Shown in pieces: positions 8,391-16,485 of a DNA stretch of 64,000 nucleotides. Numbering within the stretch: position 1 is the stretch's first letter; every line of letters begins with the position of its first letter. The position numbers and the translations under genes were made by a program. Under the pieces are notes generated by a model. It was not told where the DNA came from, searched no databases, and worked only from the letters and a program-made list of their open reading frames with translations. Source of the DNA: Bin87 sp965220505 (lineage in GTDB: Bacteria > Chloroflexota > Dehalococcoidia > Lucifugimonadales > UBA3495); the NCBI GenBank assembly GCA_965220505.1, contig CBDCQE010000001.1, positions 1,488,001 through 1,552,000 of the forward strand, read 5' to 3'.

Positions 8391-8526
8391 CCAAAGAGCG
8401 CACTTTCGAATCCAGCTTCGTGATGGCGCTCCGCCAGCCGCGAAAGAGGCGTTCGCGCCCGAGGCCAAACCCTGAAACAAATCCGCCCCTGCTACCCTTC
8501 GACTCCAACGGTGACTGAAATACCAC
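8391..8526. repeat. 136-bp direct repeat, copy B (partner 2577-2712)
   Basis: Ungapped match to 2577-2712 with about six differences. It is followed by the shared tail GGGAATGCAGGCTG at about 8547-8560, then by a small exported-protein gene at 8600, paralleling copy A, which precedes the HEPN pair. Confidence 0.85.
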
Positions 8527-8599
8527 CGCTGCCGAAACACGGGCGAGGGAATGCAGGCTGGGTTGCGCCGCCGGCAACTATCGCTCGACACGAGGTCAA

Positions 8600-8839
8600 A
8601 TGAGTACAACCAGAAAGTGGTGCATGGCAGCATGCATAACACTCGCCTTGGCGACGCCGGCGTGCATGAAGTCCGACTACCAGATTGCCCAAGAAGCAGT
8701 GGAATGTATGCTGCGCAACGACCCCCAAGCCGGCACGGGCCTGCTCTTCTTCGGTGGCAAGGATACCTACGCCAAGATGATCGAGCAAAGCATGACTCGG
8801 CAAGACATCGTAGCATTCCGAAATGAACACTGCGAATAA
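8600..8839 (+). CDS. Small lipoprotein-like exported protein
   Basis: The 79-residue product begins MSTTRKWCMAACITLALATPAC, a basic n-region, a hydrophobic core and a Cys at residue 22 preceded by TPA, consistent with a lipoprotein signal. The mature part (about 57 residues, MKSDYQIAQEAVECML...RNEHCE) has two more Cys, which could form a disulfide outside the membrane. I do not recognise the family. It lies just after copy B of the 136-bp repeat and before another exported protein. No strong Shine-Dalgarno is visible (GAGGTCAA lies just before the ATG). Confidence 0.55.
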   Translation: MSTTRKWCMAACITLALATPACMKSDYQIAQEAVECMLRNDPQAGTGLLFFGGKDTYAKMIEQSMTRQDIVAFRNEHCE

Positions 8840-8882
8840 AACGTAACGCAGTTCGGCGGCAACGTACCCCAGTAAATTCCAA

Positions 8883-9449
8883 ATGGAAATGCCGAGCGAC
8901 AACTCGTTAGGTCGCCCGTCATCCGACGAATGGGCGAACGCCGCCAAGAGGCATCTGTCCCTGAAGCTGGATGATCGTCCAAGCCCAAGACTGGTTGGAC
9001 CAAGAGGACGCATAGCTTGGACCGCACTCCTCGTGGCAATCGCGTCCGCAGTTGCGATCTTCATCACCTACTACTCCGTAACAAGGGAAGCTCCCCAAGC
9101 GCCAGCACCAAATAGGCAACCTGCGTTCCCGGTGGCAATAGTGCCAACAGCGACGCTGTACCCAACGTACACTCCCAAGCCAGCACCGACAGCGTCGCCG
9201 ACCTCAACAATGCGCCCAACGCCGACCTACACAATGCCGGCGCCAACGCCCACGAAACCACCTCCACCGGCAACCCTCGACTGGTTCGAGTTAGCCGCCG
9301 AGAGATTCGCCAGCTGCAACGGACATTACACCGGGGAAGCTATGGAAAAGCGGCGGCTCGCCGCCAAGAGCGCTATGATCCGCGGCTACCACACTCCCAA
9401 CACGATCTTGGAGATAGTTGCAGACCGATGTCTACAGCACGGGGGCTGA
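8883..9449 (+). CDS. Membrane-anchored protein with Thr/Pro linker and short C-terminal domain
   Basis: The 188-residue protein has a ~45-residue cytoplasmic N-terminus, one transmembrane segment (IAWTALLVAIASAVAIFITYY, about 44-64), a Pro/Thr-rich extracellular linker (about 70-130) and a ~55-residue helical C-terminal domain (LDWFELAAERFASCNGHYTGE...IVADRCLQHGG) with two Cys. Type II topology is inferred from Arg residues before the membrane segment. Its C-terminal domain, like that of the preceding small lipoprotein, is short with paired Cys, so the two could act together at the cell surface; this is only a contextual guess. Confidence 0.65.
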   Translation: MEMPSDNSLGRPSSDEWANAAKRHLSLKLDDRPSPRLVGPRGRIAWTALLVAIASAVAIFITYYSVTREAPQAPAPNRQPAFPVAIVPTATLYPTYTPKPAPTASPTSTMRPTPTYTMPAPTPTKPPPPATLDWFELAAERFASCNGHYTGEAMEKRRLAAKSAMIRGYHTPNTILEIVADRCLQHGG

Positions 9450-9687
9450 CCACGGCAGCAATCCGCCGGGCGTCGTTATTTTCGAGCAAGGAACATCCAA
9501 GAATCAGGCGTGGGCCTCCACCTAATTATCGACTGCGCGAAATTACGCCAACACCCGCCGGCATATCCCGCCAATTTCGCGCGCGCTCCCGCGCCTGCTT
9601 GACGACGAATACCCGATGACGCAAACCGTCAACTCAGCGGCGGGTCTCCGCAGGCACCGGTGATAATCCGAGTAGCGGAATCGCCTC

Positions 9688-9709
9688 GCGGCTTCACCGA
9701 GCCGCCTTT
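9688..9709 (+). terminator. Intrinsic terminator in front of the recombinase (62-bp repeat, copy B)
   Basis: GCGGCT/AGCCGC closes a six-base loop and is followed by C and TTTT. It would stop readthrough from the exported-protein genes, or act as an attenuator if the recombinase promoter lies upstream. Confidence 0.6.
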
Positions 9710-9750
9710 TCGTTGCCCGTTGTGCAAACATCTTGCCCCTCCTAACATCC
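9689..9750. repeat. 62-bp direct repeat, copy B (partner 7835-7897)
   Basis: Same block as 7835-7897 with one gap and few substitutions, ending 27 bases before the recombinase start codon. The exact 20-bp repeat CGAGTAGCGGAATCGCCTCG abuts it on the left and recurs at 7354-7373. Confidence 0.75.
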
Positions 9751-9777
9751 ACATCATCCACGCCGAAAGGAGGGACT

Positions 9778-11493
9778 ATGCCCGGAAAATCAAAGAAAAC
9801 CCGATACGTCCACTATGCGCGTGTCTCCAGCGACCGCCAAGATGTGGACAATTCCATGAGCACCCAGGAAGCCGCAGCACAGCGGTACATTGAAACCAAT
9901 GGTGGACAGCTGATCAGAACCTACCGGGACGAAGCCAAAAGCGGCAAGGTGGAACACCGCCCCTCTTTCCAGCAGATGATCCAAGACGCCGCCGATCCCG
10001 CCATGACATTCGACGCAGTCCTCGTCTGGAAGCACAGCCGATTCGCCCGAAACCGCAAGGTCAGCATCACCTACAAGTCGATCCTCGCCGAGCTGGGGAT
10101 CAGGGTCATCTCCATGAGTGAAAACACCGGTGAAGGCCCCGCGGGACGCATGGTCGAGGGGATCATCGAAAGCGTGGACGAGTACCACTCTGATAACATG
10201 AGCGTCGACATCAAGAGCGGCATGAGGAACTCAACCGAGCGCGGCTTCTACCTCGCCAGGTCCGCGCCAACTGGATACAGGATCGTTCACGTCAAAGATG
10301 GGGCAAAATACCGCCCCAAGCTCGAACTCGACCCGCCCAAAGACCAGATTCCGCGCCGTGCTTTCGAGCTCGCTCTCATGGACTACGGCCTCAAAAGAAT
10401 TGCTCAAACCATGCACGATGAGGGATTCCGCGGCGGCCAAGGCGGCGTGCTGAACATAGTCAAGATTCAGAGGATGATCAAAAACCCGCATTACACCGGC
10501 TATACCTACTGGGATTACCGCGACAACAACCAAAATTATGCGAAATCCACTGAACAGGCTCACGAGGCGATAATCAGCCCCGAAGACTTCGAGACAGTGC
10601 AACGCAAGATCGCCAGCAGGCAGAGCAACATCGTCCATCCCAGGACCGCCGCTGCGCCCCACCTTTTCAACGACCTCGGAGTCTGCACCCAGTGTGGACA
10701 CCGGATAGGCATCAAAGGAGGCCACGGCAACAAATACATGTACTTCGTCTGCGCCACCCGACTGAAGTACACCAAGAAAGCGTGCTCCTTGCCGCGCTAC
10801 CCATTGGCGGAGAATGACCCCCGCATCCTAGACGCCATAATCCTGGACATCCTCAATCCAGGGAACATCACCCATCTGATCAATCACGTCCAGTTGATGG
10901 CGCCGCAGAACCACTCGACAACTGAGCAAAAAATCGAGCGGCTACAGACATGGGCGGAAGAACTCGACACCAGGGAGTCCCAGCTGCTCTTCGCCTTGGA
11001 AATGCAGACCTTCAGCACAGCCAAGATTCAAGAGCGAATGGCAATCCTGAACGACGAACGAGCCCAGATGGAGCGCCAGCATCAAGCAGTGCTCGCCGAA
11101 GCCGACACCGAAATAGCCTTCCTCAGCGATCCAGACCTGATCGTGGCTTACGCCATAGACCTGCAAACTTACCTCCGTGAGGCAGCGGTGATGAGCGCGA
11201 ATGCGATGTTCAAGCGTTTCATCAAATCGATTAAATTTGAGGAAGAATGGGCAACCGTCGATTACCATATTCCCATACCGGACGGAACCCCGGTGGGAAG
11301 CGCATCGCGTAAAATAGCCTTGACAAGGCGAGTTAGCCCTACCATATCAGTTGGCCCACCATTCCTTGAAAGCGCACTCTCCGGGCTGGCCCAACGCTTC
11401 AGGCCTTCACGTTTCTCCGTGGACTGTATCAAGGCCGTGAAGGCCAGCCGCCATTTCCGCCCGACCCTCTTCCGGCTCTCCAGGCACGCGTAG
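9778..11493 (+). CDS. Large serine recombinase (resolvase/integrase family)
   Basis: The 571-residue protein starts at the ATG after AAGGAGGG. The N-terminal catalytic domain (about 9-150) has HYARVSSDRQ with nucleophile Ser17, DEAKSG, VWKHSRFARN and AGRMVEGIIES. A recombinase domain follows (about 170-290), then a zinc ribbon (CTQCGHRIG...FVCATRLKYTKKAC, about 300-340) and a coiled-coil region (about 375-450). This is the architecture of large serine integrases that move phage, integrative elements or SCCmec-type cassettes between attP and attB. The last ~60 residues (from about ALTRRVSPTISV) are low in similarity to the family and may be a replaced tail. It is the most likely mobility function for the 1.4-11.6 kb island; I could not identify att sites. 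Confidence 0.92.
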   Translation: MPGKSKKTRYVHYARVSSDRQDVDNSMSTQEAAAQRYIETNGGQLIRTYRDEAKSGKVEHRPSFQQMIQDAADPAMTFDAVLVWKHSRFARNRKVSITYKSILAELGIRVISMSENTGEGPAGRMVEGIIESVDEYHSDNMSVDIKSGMRNSTERGFYLARSAPTGYRIVHVKDGAKYRPKLELDPPKDQIPRRAFELALMDYGLKRIAQTMHDEGFRGGQGGVLNIVKIQRMIKNPHYTGYTYWDYRDNNQNYAKSTEQAHEAIISPEDFETVQRKIASRQSNIVHPRTAAAPHLFNDLGVCTQCGHRIGIKGGHGNKYMYFVCATRLKYTKKACSLPRYPLAENDPRILDAIILDILNPGNITHLINHVQLMAPQNHSTTEQKIERLQTWAEELDTRESQLLFALEMQTFSTAKIQERMAILNDERAQMERQHQAVLAEADTEIAFLSDPDLIVAYAIDLQTYLREAAVMSANAMFKRFIKSIKFEEEWATVDYHIPIPDGTPVGSASRKIALTRRVSPTISVGPPFLESALSGLAQRFRPSRFSVDCIKAVKASRHFRPTLFRLSRHA

Positions 11494-11636
11494 ATGCTGT
11501 CCAAGGGACACACGCGATGCGAAAACGTGCGGCGGATGGCACAGATAGGACAGTACCCACACCGCGCGGCTGTTTATCCCGTGGTTGGGTGCCGGCTCCT
11601 GCTAGTCAGCGCCAAACCTGGCGAGTCCGCCGAGGG

Positions 11637-12770
11637 TCAGGCTTCCTCGCCGCCACGGACGAATGGAAGATGATCTGAGATATCGTTTTCGGTTCGGAAA
11701 GGGCCCCAATCGCGCGGGATGTTGAGCAATCGGTCCTCCAGATCGTCCACGCTGCTCTGGCCGCAGTAAGCCATGGCACGGTTGAACTCCTCGCGGAGGA
11801 TTTCAAGCATGTGATGGACCCCTTCGGCGCCGTTCACCGCGAGGCCCCAATAGAGCGGCCGTCCGATTGCGACCGCGGTCGCCCCCAATGCCAGCGCTTT
11901 GAGTACATCGCTGCCGCGGCGCACGCCCGAATCGACGTACACCTCCACCCGTCCCTGCGTGGCGGCGACGATTTCGGGCACCATTTCAATGCTGGACATG
12001 GTGTCGTCAAACCGCCGTCCGCCGTGGGTGGAAACCTGGATAGCGTCCACGCCGTACTCCACGGCCAGGCGGGCGTCTTCAGCGACGCGAAGACCCTTCA
12101 ACACCAGCGGCAGATCGGTCAGGCTCCGCAGCCATTCCAAATCCCGCCACATGAGAGGCGGGGATTGCGGCATCTCCCAGTCCCGTGCTTCACCCGTCGC
12201 AGCAATGCGGGCCTGTTGTTCGCCGAAGTTGCCGTATTCGCCCGGCCTCTCGTAGCGATTCCGGATATCCCGTTCCTTGGGAGTGGGAAAAGGCGCGTCG
12301 ATAGTGAGCACGATGGCTTTGAAACCGGCAGCCTCGGCGCGCTTCACCAGGTTCTCCGTGAGGGCGTAACTACGATGGGAAAGCTGGAACCACAGCGGCC
12401 CGGTTGCCGCTTCGGCTATTTCCTCCATGCTGCAATTGGAAGAGGTACTGCACATCATGAGGGTTCCCGACATTCCCGCACCGCGCACGGTGGCCCGCTC
12501 CGCCTCCGGGTGCGCGTTGAGGTGCGCGTCGGTGGGCGCGATCATCACCGGGAAGCTGATATCGGTTCCCAGCACGGTGGTCGCTATCTTGCTTTCCGTG
12601 GTATCGCGGAGAAATCGGGGCCTCAGGGTCAACGCTTCGAAAGCGGCGCGGTTTCGCGCCGTGGTTCTCTCATCCATCGCGCCGGCTTCTACGAATACCC
12701 AATTATTGTGGGGCAGAACATGCCTGGCGCGTGCCTCGTAGTCGTAGAGGCTGATTGGGTCCATTCGCAT
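11637..12770 (-). CDS. FMN-dependent alpha-hydroxy-acid oxidase/dehydrogenase (LldD-like)
   Basis: The 377-residue TIM-barrel protein oxidises L-2-hydroxy acids (lactate, glycolate or similar) through FMN. Seen motifs: FPVMIAPTDAHLNAHPEAE near the FMN site, LPLVLKGL with the flavin-contacting Lys, and STHGGRRFDD with the catalytic His; canonical members read SNHGGRQLD, so Asn is Thr and Gln is Arg here. VYVDSGVRRGSDVLKALALGA and IGRPLYWGL match the phosphate-binding end. ATG at 12770 is preferred because TGGAG lies eight bases upstream; a longer start at 12797 is possible. The gene stands alone, facing the recombinase. Exact substrate cannot be told. Confidence 0.88.
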   Translation of the reverse strand: MRMDPISLYDYEARARHVLPHNNWVFVEAGAMDERTTARNRAAFEALTLRPRFLRDTTESKIATTVLGTDISFPVMIAPTDAHLNAHPEAERATVRGAGMSGTLMMCSTSSNCSMEEIAEAATGPLWFQLSHRSYALTENLVKRAEAAGFKAIVLTIDAPFPTPKERDIRNRYERPGEYGNFGEQQARIAATGEARDWEMPQSPPLMWRDLEWLRSLTDLPLVLKGLRVAEDARLAVEYGVDAIQVSTHGGRRFDDTMSSIEMVPEIVAATQGRVEVYVDSGVRRGSDVLKALALGATAVAIGRPLYWGLAVNGAEGVHHMLEILREEFNRAMAYCGQSSVDDLEDRLLNIPRDWGPFRTENDISDHLPFVRGGEEA

Positions 12771-14157
12771 GGTGGGGCTCCAGCATCTTGCCAGCACAAG
12801 CGGGTCATGCTAGCGGGGTAACTTGCACCGCCGGTGACGGAAAATGAAAGCCGGCGAGTGCGGAACGGTAGCATGTCCCTCGACGGCTTTCAATCCGCGA
12901 CATTTGATTGCCCTGGCTTTGGCGCCTCATTCCGGCGATGGGTCTGTGCCCTCGGATCTAACAATTCGACATTCACGGAACCCAAGACGATCTATACGAC
13001 GTCCAGCGATTCAATCCGGCCGAGTTCCAGTATCGTTGCCACGGCCAGGATCAGCAAACGAAACGCCGGAATCACATTCACGACCTCCACACGCGTCATT
13101 TCCCGACAGCCGCCACTCCCGTACCCCGTTCAATCGGAGAATCGATCCCGTCGCGAGCCGCATCAACCGCCCCAGAAACCCTGACAGCCTTGCAAATGCA
13201 CAGGAACATGGCAACCCCTAATTCCAGGATTTGCTCCAATGACTTTGTGCCGTGACTCTAATCTCAACATGGCAGTATGTCAACACTGAATCTCCAAATA
13301 ATCCAAGTAGATTGGTCCGCCCTATCAGGGCGAGCCATGGCGTCGATGTGAGCCTTGAACTATCGTTGCTGCCCTGGAGCGTGCCGCCGCGGTCACCCTG
13401 CTTATTTCGACCCTGACCATCCCGTGCCGGACGACGACCTGAAGTCGGCCGCGAAAGAAATCCGATCGGTGCCCGCCGACGGACCGCCCCGCATTTTGCG
13501 CTGGTACTGGCAATCGCAGGCCAGTAATGTGGCCGAGATGGTTTGATCGACCATGGGCGTTTCGTCATTGCCCGAGATCATTGCCCGCGCTGCGGACAGG
13601 CCAATCGATATGTTGCAAACCGGTAAAGGGTGATTTGACCAATCAGTATGTGACCATTAAAATATCCACAGTGTGGACACGATCAATGTCGTTGCGCCAT
13701 ATTGAACTGCGACCTGTGTCACGCAGCATCGTGCAATCCCGTCCGCGCTGCCAGCCCGGCACTGTGGGGGTGCCGCAGGCGACGACGGGCCCAGGTCAGC
13801 AACTCAGCCGCCAGTACTAAACCAACCGGAAGCCCGGATTGGGCGGCCATTTCGGGCACGCCGCGATTCAACAGGAGCGGCATTTGCTGACCTCGTCTCG
13901 CACCATCTTTCCGATGAGCGTTGGGTTTCGAGCGCGACGTGTCCACCTCTGGCTGGTGGTCGTCGGAGCGACATTTTGGCGAACGGTACGGCGGAGACAC
14001 CGGGACAGCTGACACCGAACCGGGATCCCACCCAGGCCGAACTGGCCGAGGCGCTGGACATGACCCTCGATTCAATTGTCCTACACCCGCAGGGTAGCCC
14101 AGGAAACAATTTCGCTTACCGGACGTAGCTGGACTTGGTCAAACAAAGGAGCAGTCA
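12771..14157. other. 1.4-kb gene-poor interval, probable gene remnants
   Basis: No intact gene is supported. Two stretches have protein-like composition without starts: the frame ending at 13546 (PVPDDDLKSAAKEIRSVPADGPPRILRW) and the frame ending about 14128 (NRDPTQAELAEALDMTLDS). They could be tails of decayed genes. TGACCATTAAAATATCCACAGTGTGGAC around 13650 is an AT-rich patch. AAAGGAG before 14158 belongs to the epimerase gene. Confidence 0.35.
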
Positions 14158-15060
14158 ATGAAATGCGTCGTGACCGGCGGGTGCGGGTTCATTGGGACGC
14201 ACCTGGTGGACCGATTGGTTCGCAACGGCCATCAGGTGACCGTGCTGGACGATCTGTCCACCGGCAGCCTGAAGCGTCTCAATCCATCCGCGGAGCCGTT
14301 GTATTGCTCGGTGACGGACGCGGACACGCTGGTAGCCGCGACCGATGGGGCCGATGTCGTGTTCCACACGGCGGCCTGGGCTCGCATAGAGCGGTCCGTG
14401 GCAGATCCGGTGGGCACTCACGCGGTCAACGTAACCGGTACATTGAACGTGTTGCGGGCCGCCCACCTGAACGGCGTCTCGCGGGTGGTCAACTCGTCGT
14501 CTTCCAGCGTGTACGGCGACCAGTCCACGCATCTGATGCGCGAGGACATGGCGCCGAAACCCAAGTCGCCCTACGCCCTGCAGAAACTGATGGGCGAGCA
14601 GTACGCCGAATTATTCGCCGGGTTGTTCGGCATGAGCATAGTGTCGCTGCGCTACTTCAACGTTTACGGCCCGGGCCAGCCATCGGACGGTCAGTACGCG
14701 CTGGTAATTCCCCGTTTCCTGCGGATGCGGCGGGAAGGCAACCCCCTCACCGTGTACGGCGATGGGGCGCAGACCCGCTCCTATACCCACGTATCCGATG
14801 TGGTGGAAGCCAACCTGATGGCCGCCGTCGCTGACCTGCCGGTCGGTCAACACATCGCTCTGAATATCGGGACCGGACAGGAAACCTCGGTGAACGACAT
14901 AGCGGCCGCCATCGGCGGTCCTGTCCAACACATCGTGCCCAATCCCCGGCGGGAGTTTGAAGAAGCGCGCAAGGCAGCCGACTACTCACTCGCCAGGTCG
15001 CTCATTCGGTGGGAGCCCCGAGTCACGTTTGCCGACGGCATCAAGGACCTTCTGCAATAG
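14158..15060 (+). CDS. NAD-dependent nucleotide-sugar epimerase/dehydratase
   Basis: The 300-residue extended SDR has the NAD-binding GGCGFIGTHLVDRL at residues 7-20, the Ser of SSSSVYGD and the catalytic pair in SPYALQKLMGEQY (Tyr-x3-Lys, about 140-144). RYFNVYGPGQ and SYTHVSDVVEA are typical of UDP-glucose 4-epimerase-like proteins, so it probably supplies a sugar nucleotide for surface glycans. AAAGGAG lies seven bases before the ATG. Its 3' end overlaps the convergent GT-C gene by 75 bases. A glycosyltransferase and a flippase fusion lie close by on the other strand, which fits a glycan role. Confidence 0.9.
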   Translation: MKCVVTGGCGFIGTHLVDRLVRNGHQVTVLDDLSTGSLKRLNPSAEPLYCSVTDADTLVAATDGADVVFHTAAWARIERSVADPVGTHAVNVTGTLNVLRAAHLNGVSRVVNSSSSSVYGDQSTHLMREDMAPKPKSPYALQKLMGEQYAELFAGLFGMSIVSLRYFNVYGPGQPSDGQYALVIPRFLRMRREGNPLTVYGDGAQTRSYTHVSDVVEANLMAAVADLPVGQHIALNIGTGQETSVNDIAAAIGGPVQHIVPNPRREFEEARKAADYSLARSLIRWEPRVTFADGIKDLLQ

Positions 15061-16485
15061 CCGACGGCATCCGCCGGAGGATTCCGGCCACGAGACCGCC
15101 GCGACGGTGACGACGAACGCTGCCCACCAGGCATACGTCAGCTGCCAGGTTTCGGTAGTCCATAGGGTGTAGAGCGGGAACAGCCCGGCGACGGCCTGGA
15201 ACGGTACGAACGTCATGTCGAAAGGATCCACCGCTATGGTGATTTCCCCGACGTGCCCCGCGTGGGCCAGGCCGGCAGTGAACGCCAGGGTGCAGACGCC
15301 CAGCAATGCCATGACCAACCGTATGCCGGTCGATACGCGCCCGATCAGCAGGGCCAGCGGCACGACGAACAGCGGCAGTACCGTCAGCATGGTGCGGCCG
15401 GGGAACCACCAGCCCATCATGGTGATGGCGACGAAGGTTGCGATCAGCAGTTGGACCACAATGAGAGTAAGCAGCAAGCGCTGCTCCCAGGCTCGCCGGG
15501 CCAGCAACGCCAGCGCCGGCGCTACCGCCAGCAGCAGCGGGGCCCAGCGACCCAGCCCAAAGCGCCGGTCCACGAATAGCCCCCAGACCCGGTAGTAACG
15601 CTCGTTGAACTCTACGTGGCCACCAAGGATTTGCACGGTGTTCCAGTCGGCGTAAACCACGTTGACGCCGTAGGGAGTCAGGCCACCGAAGACGTGCAGG
15701 TGGAACCAGATAAACAGGGCGGCTGAAGGGATGCCTGCCGCCAGCAGAGCAATCCGCCCGTGCCAATCGGTCCGGAGCAGGAAATAGCCGGCCACCGGCA
15801 GGGCCAACGCAACGTACTTTGTGCCTAGCCAGCACATCGCGGTCAGCGCAACGGCCAGGTACAGCGCGTCGTACCAGCCAGGCGCATCCCGGCGGGTGGC
15901 GATTAGCAGAGCTACGACAAGGGCCAGCGCAGCGGGGAACTCCGGGTAGATCTCCGTGGAATAGATGAAGGCCGTCGCGGTCAAGCCGACGCCCAGCGTC
16001 GTCACCCAGCAGACTGCCCGGAAACCCGCGAGCCGGTCAGCGAGCACGAAGGCCAGCGACATGGCGACCGCCGCCATCAGCAATAGCTGTACCTGGACTC
16101 CGCGGAGCCCGCCCAATACGAACCCAAGGATCACCAAAACCGACAGGCCCGGGTTGTGCGGGCTGAGGATACGGCCGTCGGGGGTGGGCGCCGATTGATA
16201 CCAAAGGTCGTCGGGATGGTCGAAGAAAGACCGGTACGACTTGGCGTCGTATTGATTTTGCAAGTCCAGGTCGCCGTCCACCAAAAGGCTCTGGGTGGTC
16301 AGCAAGTAGAAGGGCTCGTCCCCGCTGATGGACGCTCCCCGGCTGGCGCGAATGTCAATCGAGAACGCGTAGGCGACTGCCAGCAATAGGAAAAGAGCCA
16401 CCGCCCAAAGCAGCAGCTCCTTTTCCTTGATGAATTGACGGCCCTTGATGAATTGACGAACGTGGCACGATGCGTCGCGGACCAT
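14986..16485 (-). CDS. GT-C type membrane glycosyltransferase-like protein
   Basis: The 499-residue protein has about ten to twelve hydrophobic segments. The first extracytoplasmic loop carries GDEPFYLLTTQSLLVDGDLDL, matching the Asp-Glu signature region of GT39/ArnT-type enzymes that move sugars from polyprenyl phosphates. Its start (ATG 16485) overlaps the stop of the binding-protein gene as TGATG, so it is the last gene of a four-gene operon. The N-terminus contains a tandem duplication RQFIKGRQFIKE encoded by a repeated 17-18-bp unit (about 16422-16455). Acceptor unknown; the operon position next to iron-type lipoproteins might be incidental. Confidence 0.75.
   Translation of the reverse strand: MVRDASCHVRQFIKGRQFIKEKELLLWAVALFLLLAVAYAFSIDIRASRGASISGDEPFYLLTTQSLLVDGDLDLQNQYDAKSYRSFFDHPDDLWYQSAPTPDGRILSPHNPGLSVLVILGFVLGGLRGVQVQLLLMAAVAMSLAFVLADRLAGFRAVCWVTTLGVGLTATAFIYSTEIYPEFPAALALVVALLIATRRDAPGWYDALYLAVALTAMCWLGTKYVALALPVAGYFLLRTDWHGRIALLAAGIPSAALFIWFHLHVFGGLTPYGVNVVYADWNTVQILGGHVEFNERYYRVWGLFVDRRFGLGRWAPLLLAVAPALALLARRAWEQRLLLTLIVVQLLIATFVAITMMGWWFPGRTMLTVLPLFVVPLALLIGRVSTGIRLVMALLGVCTLAFTAGLAHAGHVGEITIAVDPFDMTFVPFQAVAGLFPLYTLWTTETWQLTYAWWAAFVVTVAAVSWPESSGGCRRLLQKVLDAVGKRDSGLPPNERPGE

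Larger units (their letters stand above)
7658..8599. other. Long gene-poor interval containing two repeat copies
   Basis: No credible gene is seen in these 940 bases. They contain copy A of the 62-bp terminator repeat (7835-7897) and copy B of the 136-bp repeat (8391-8526). The frame open from 7958 to 8518 runs through the repeat and lacks coding-like composition. The stretch looks like remnants of mobile or recombined DNA. Confidence 0.5.
9450..9777. other. Leader region of the serine recombinase with repeats and terminator
   Basis: No gene. At 9669-9688 the sequence CGAGTAGCGGAATCGCCTCG repeats 7354-7373 exactly, and 9689-9750 is copy B of the 62-bp repeat. AAGGAGGG just before 9778 is the Shine-Dalgarno of the recombinase. 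No further promoter could be assigned. Confidence 0.5.

Noticed and set aside
7958..8518. 186-codon plus-strand frame and a 229-codon minus-strand frame over the same interval
   Set aside because: Composition is repeat-like on both strands, neither has a ribosome binding site, and both run through the non-coding repeat.
13355..13546. Possible C-terminal gene remnant (DLKSAAKEIRSVPADGPPRILRW)
   Set aside because: Looks protein-like but the family could not be named and no upstream part exists; mentioned only in the interval note.
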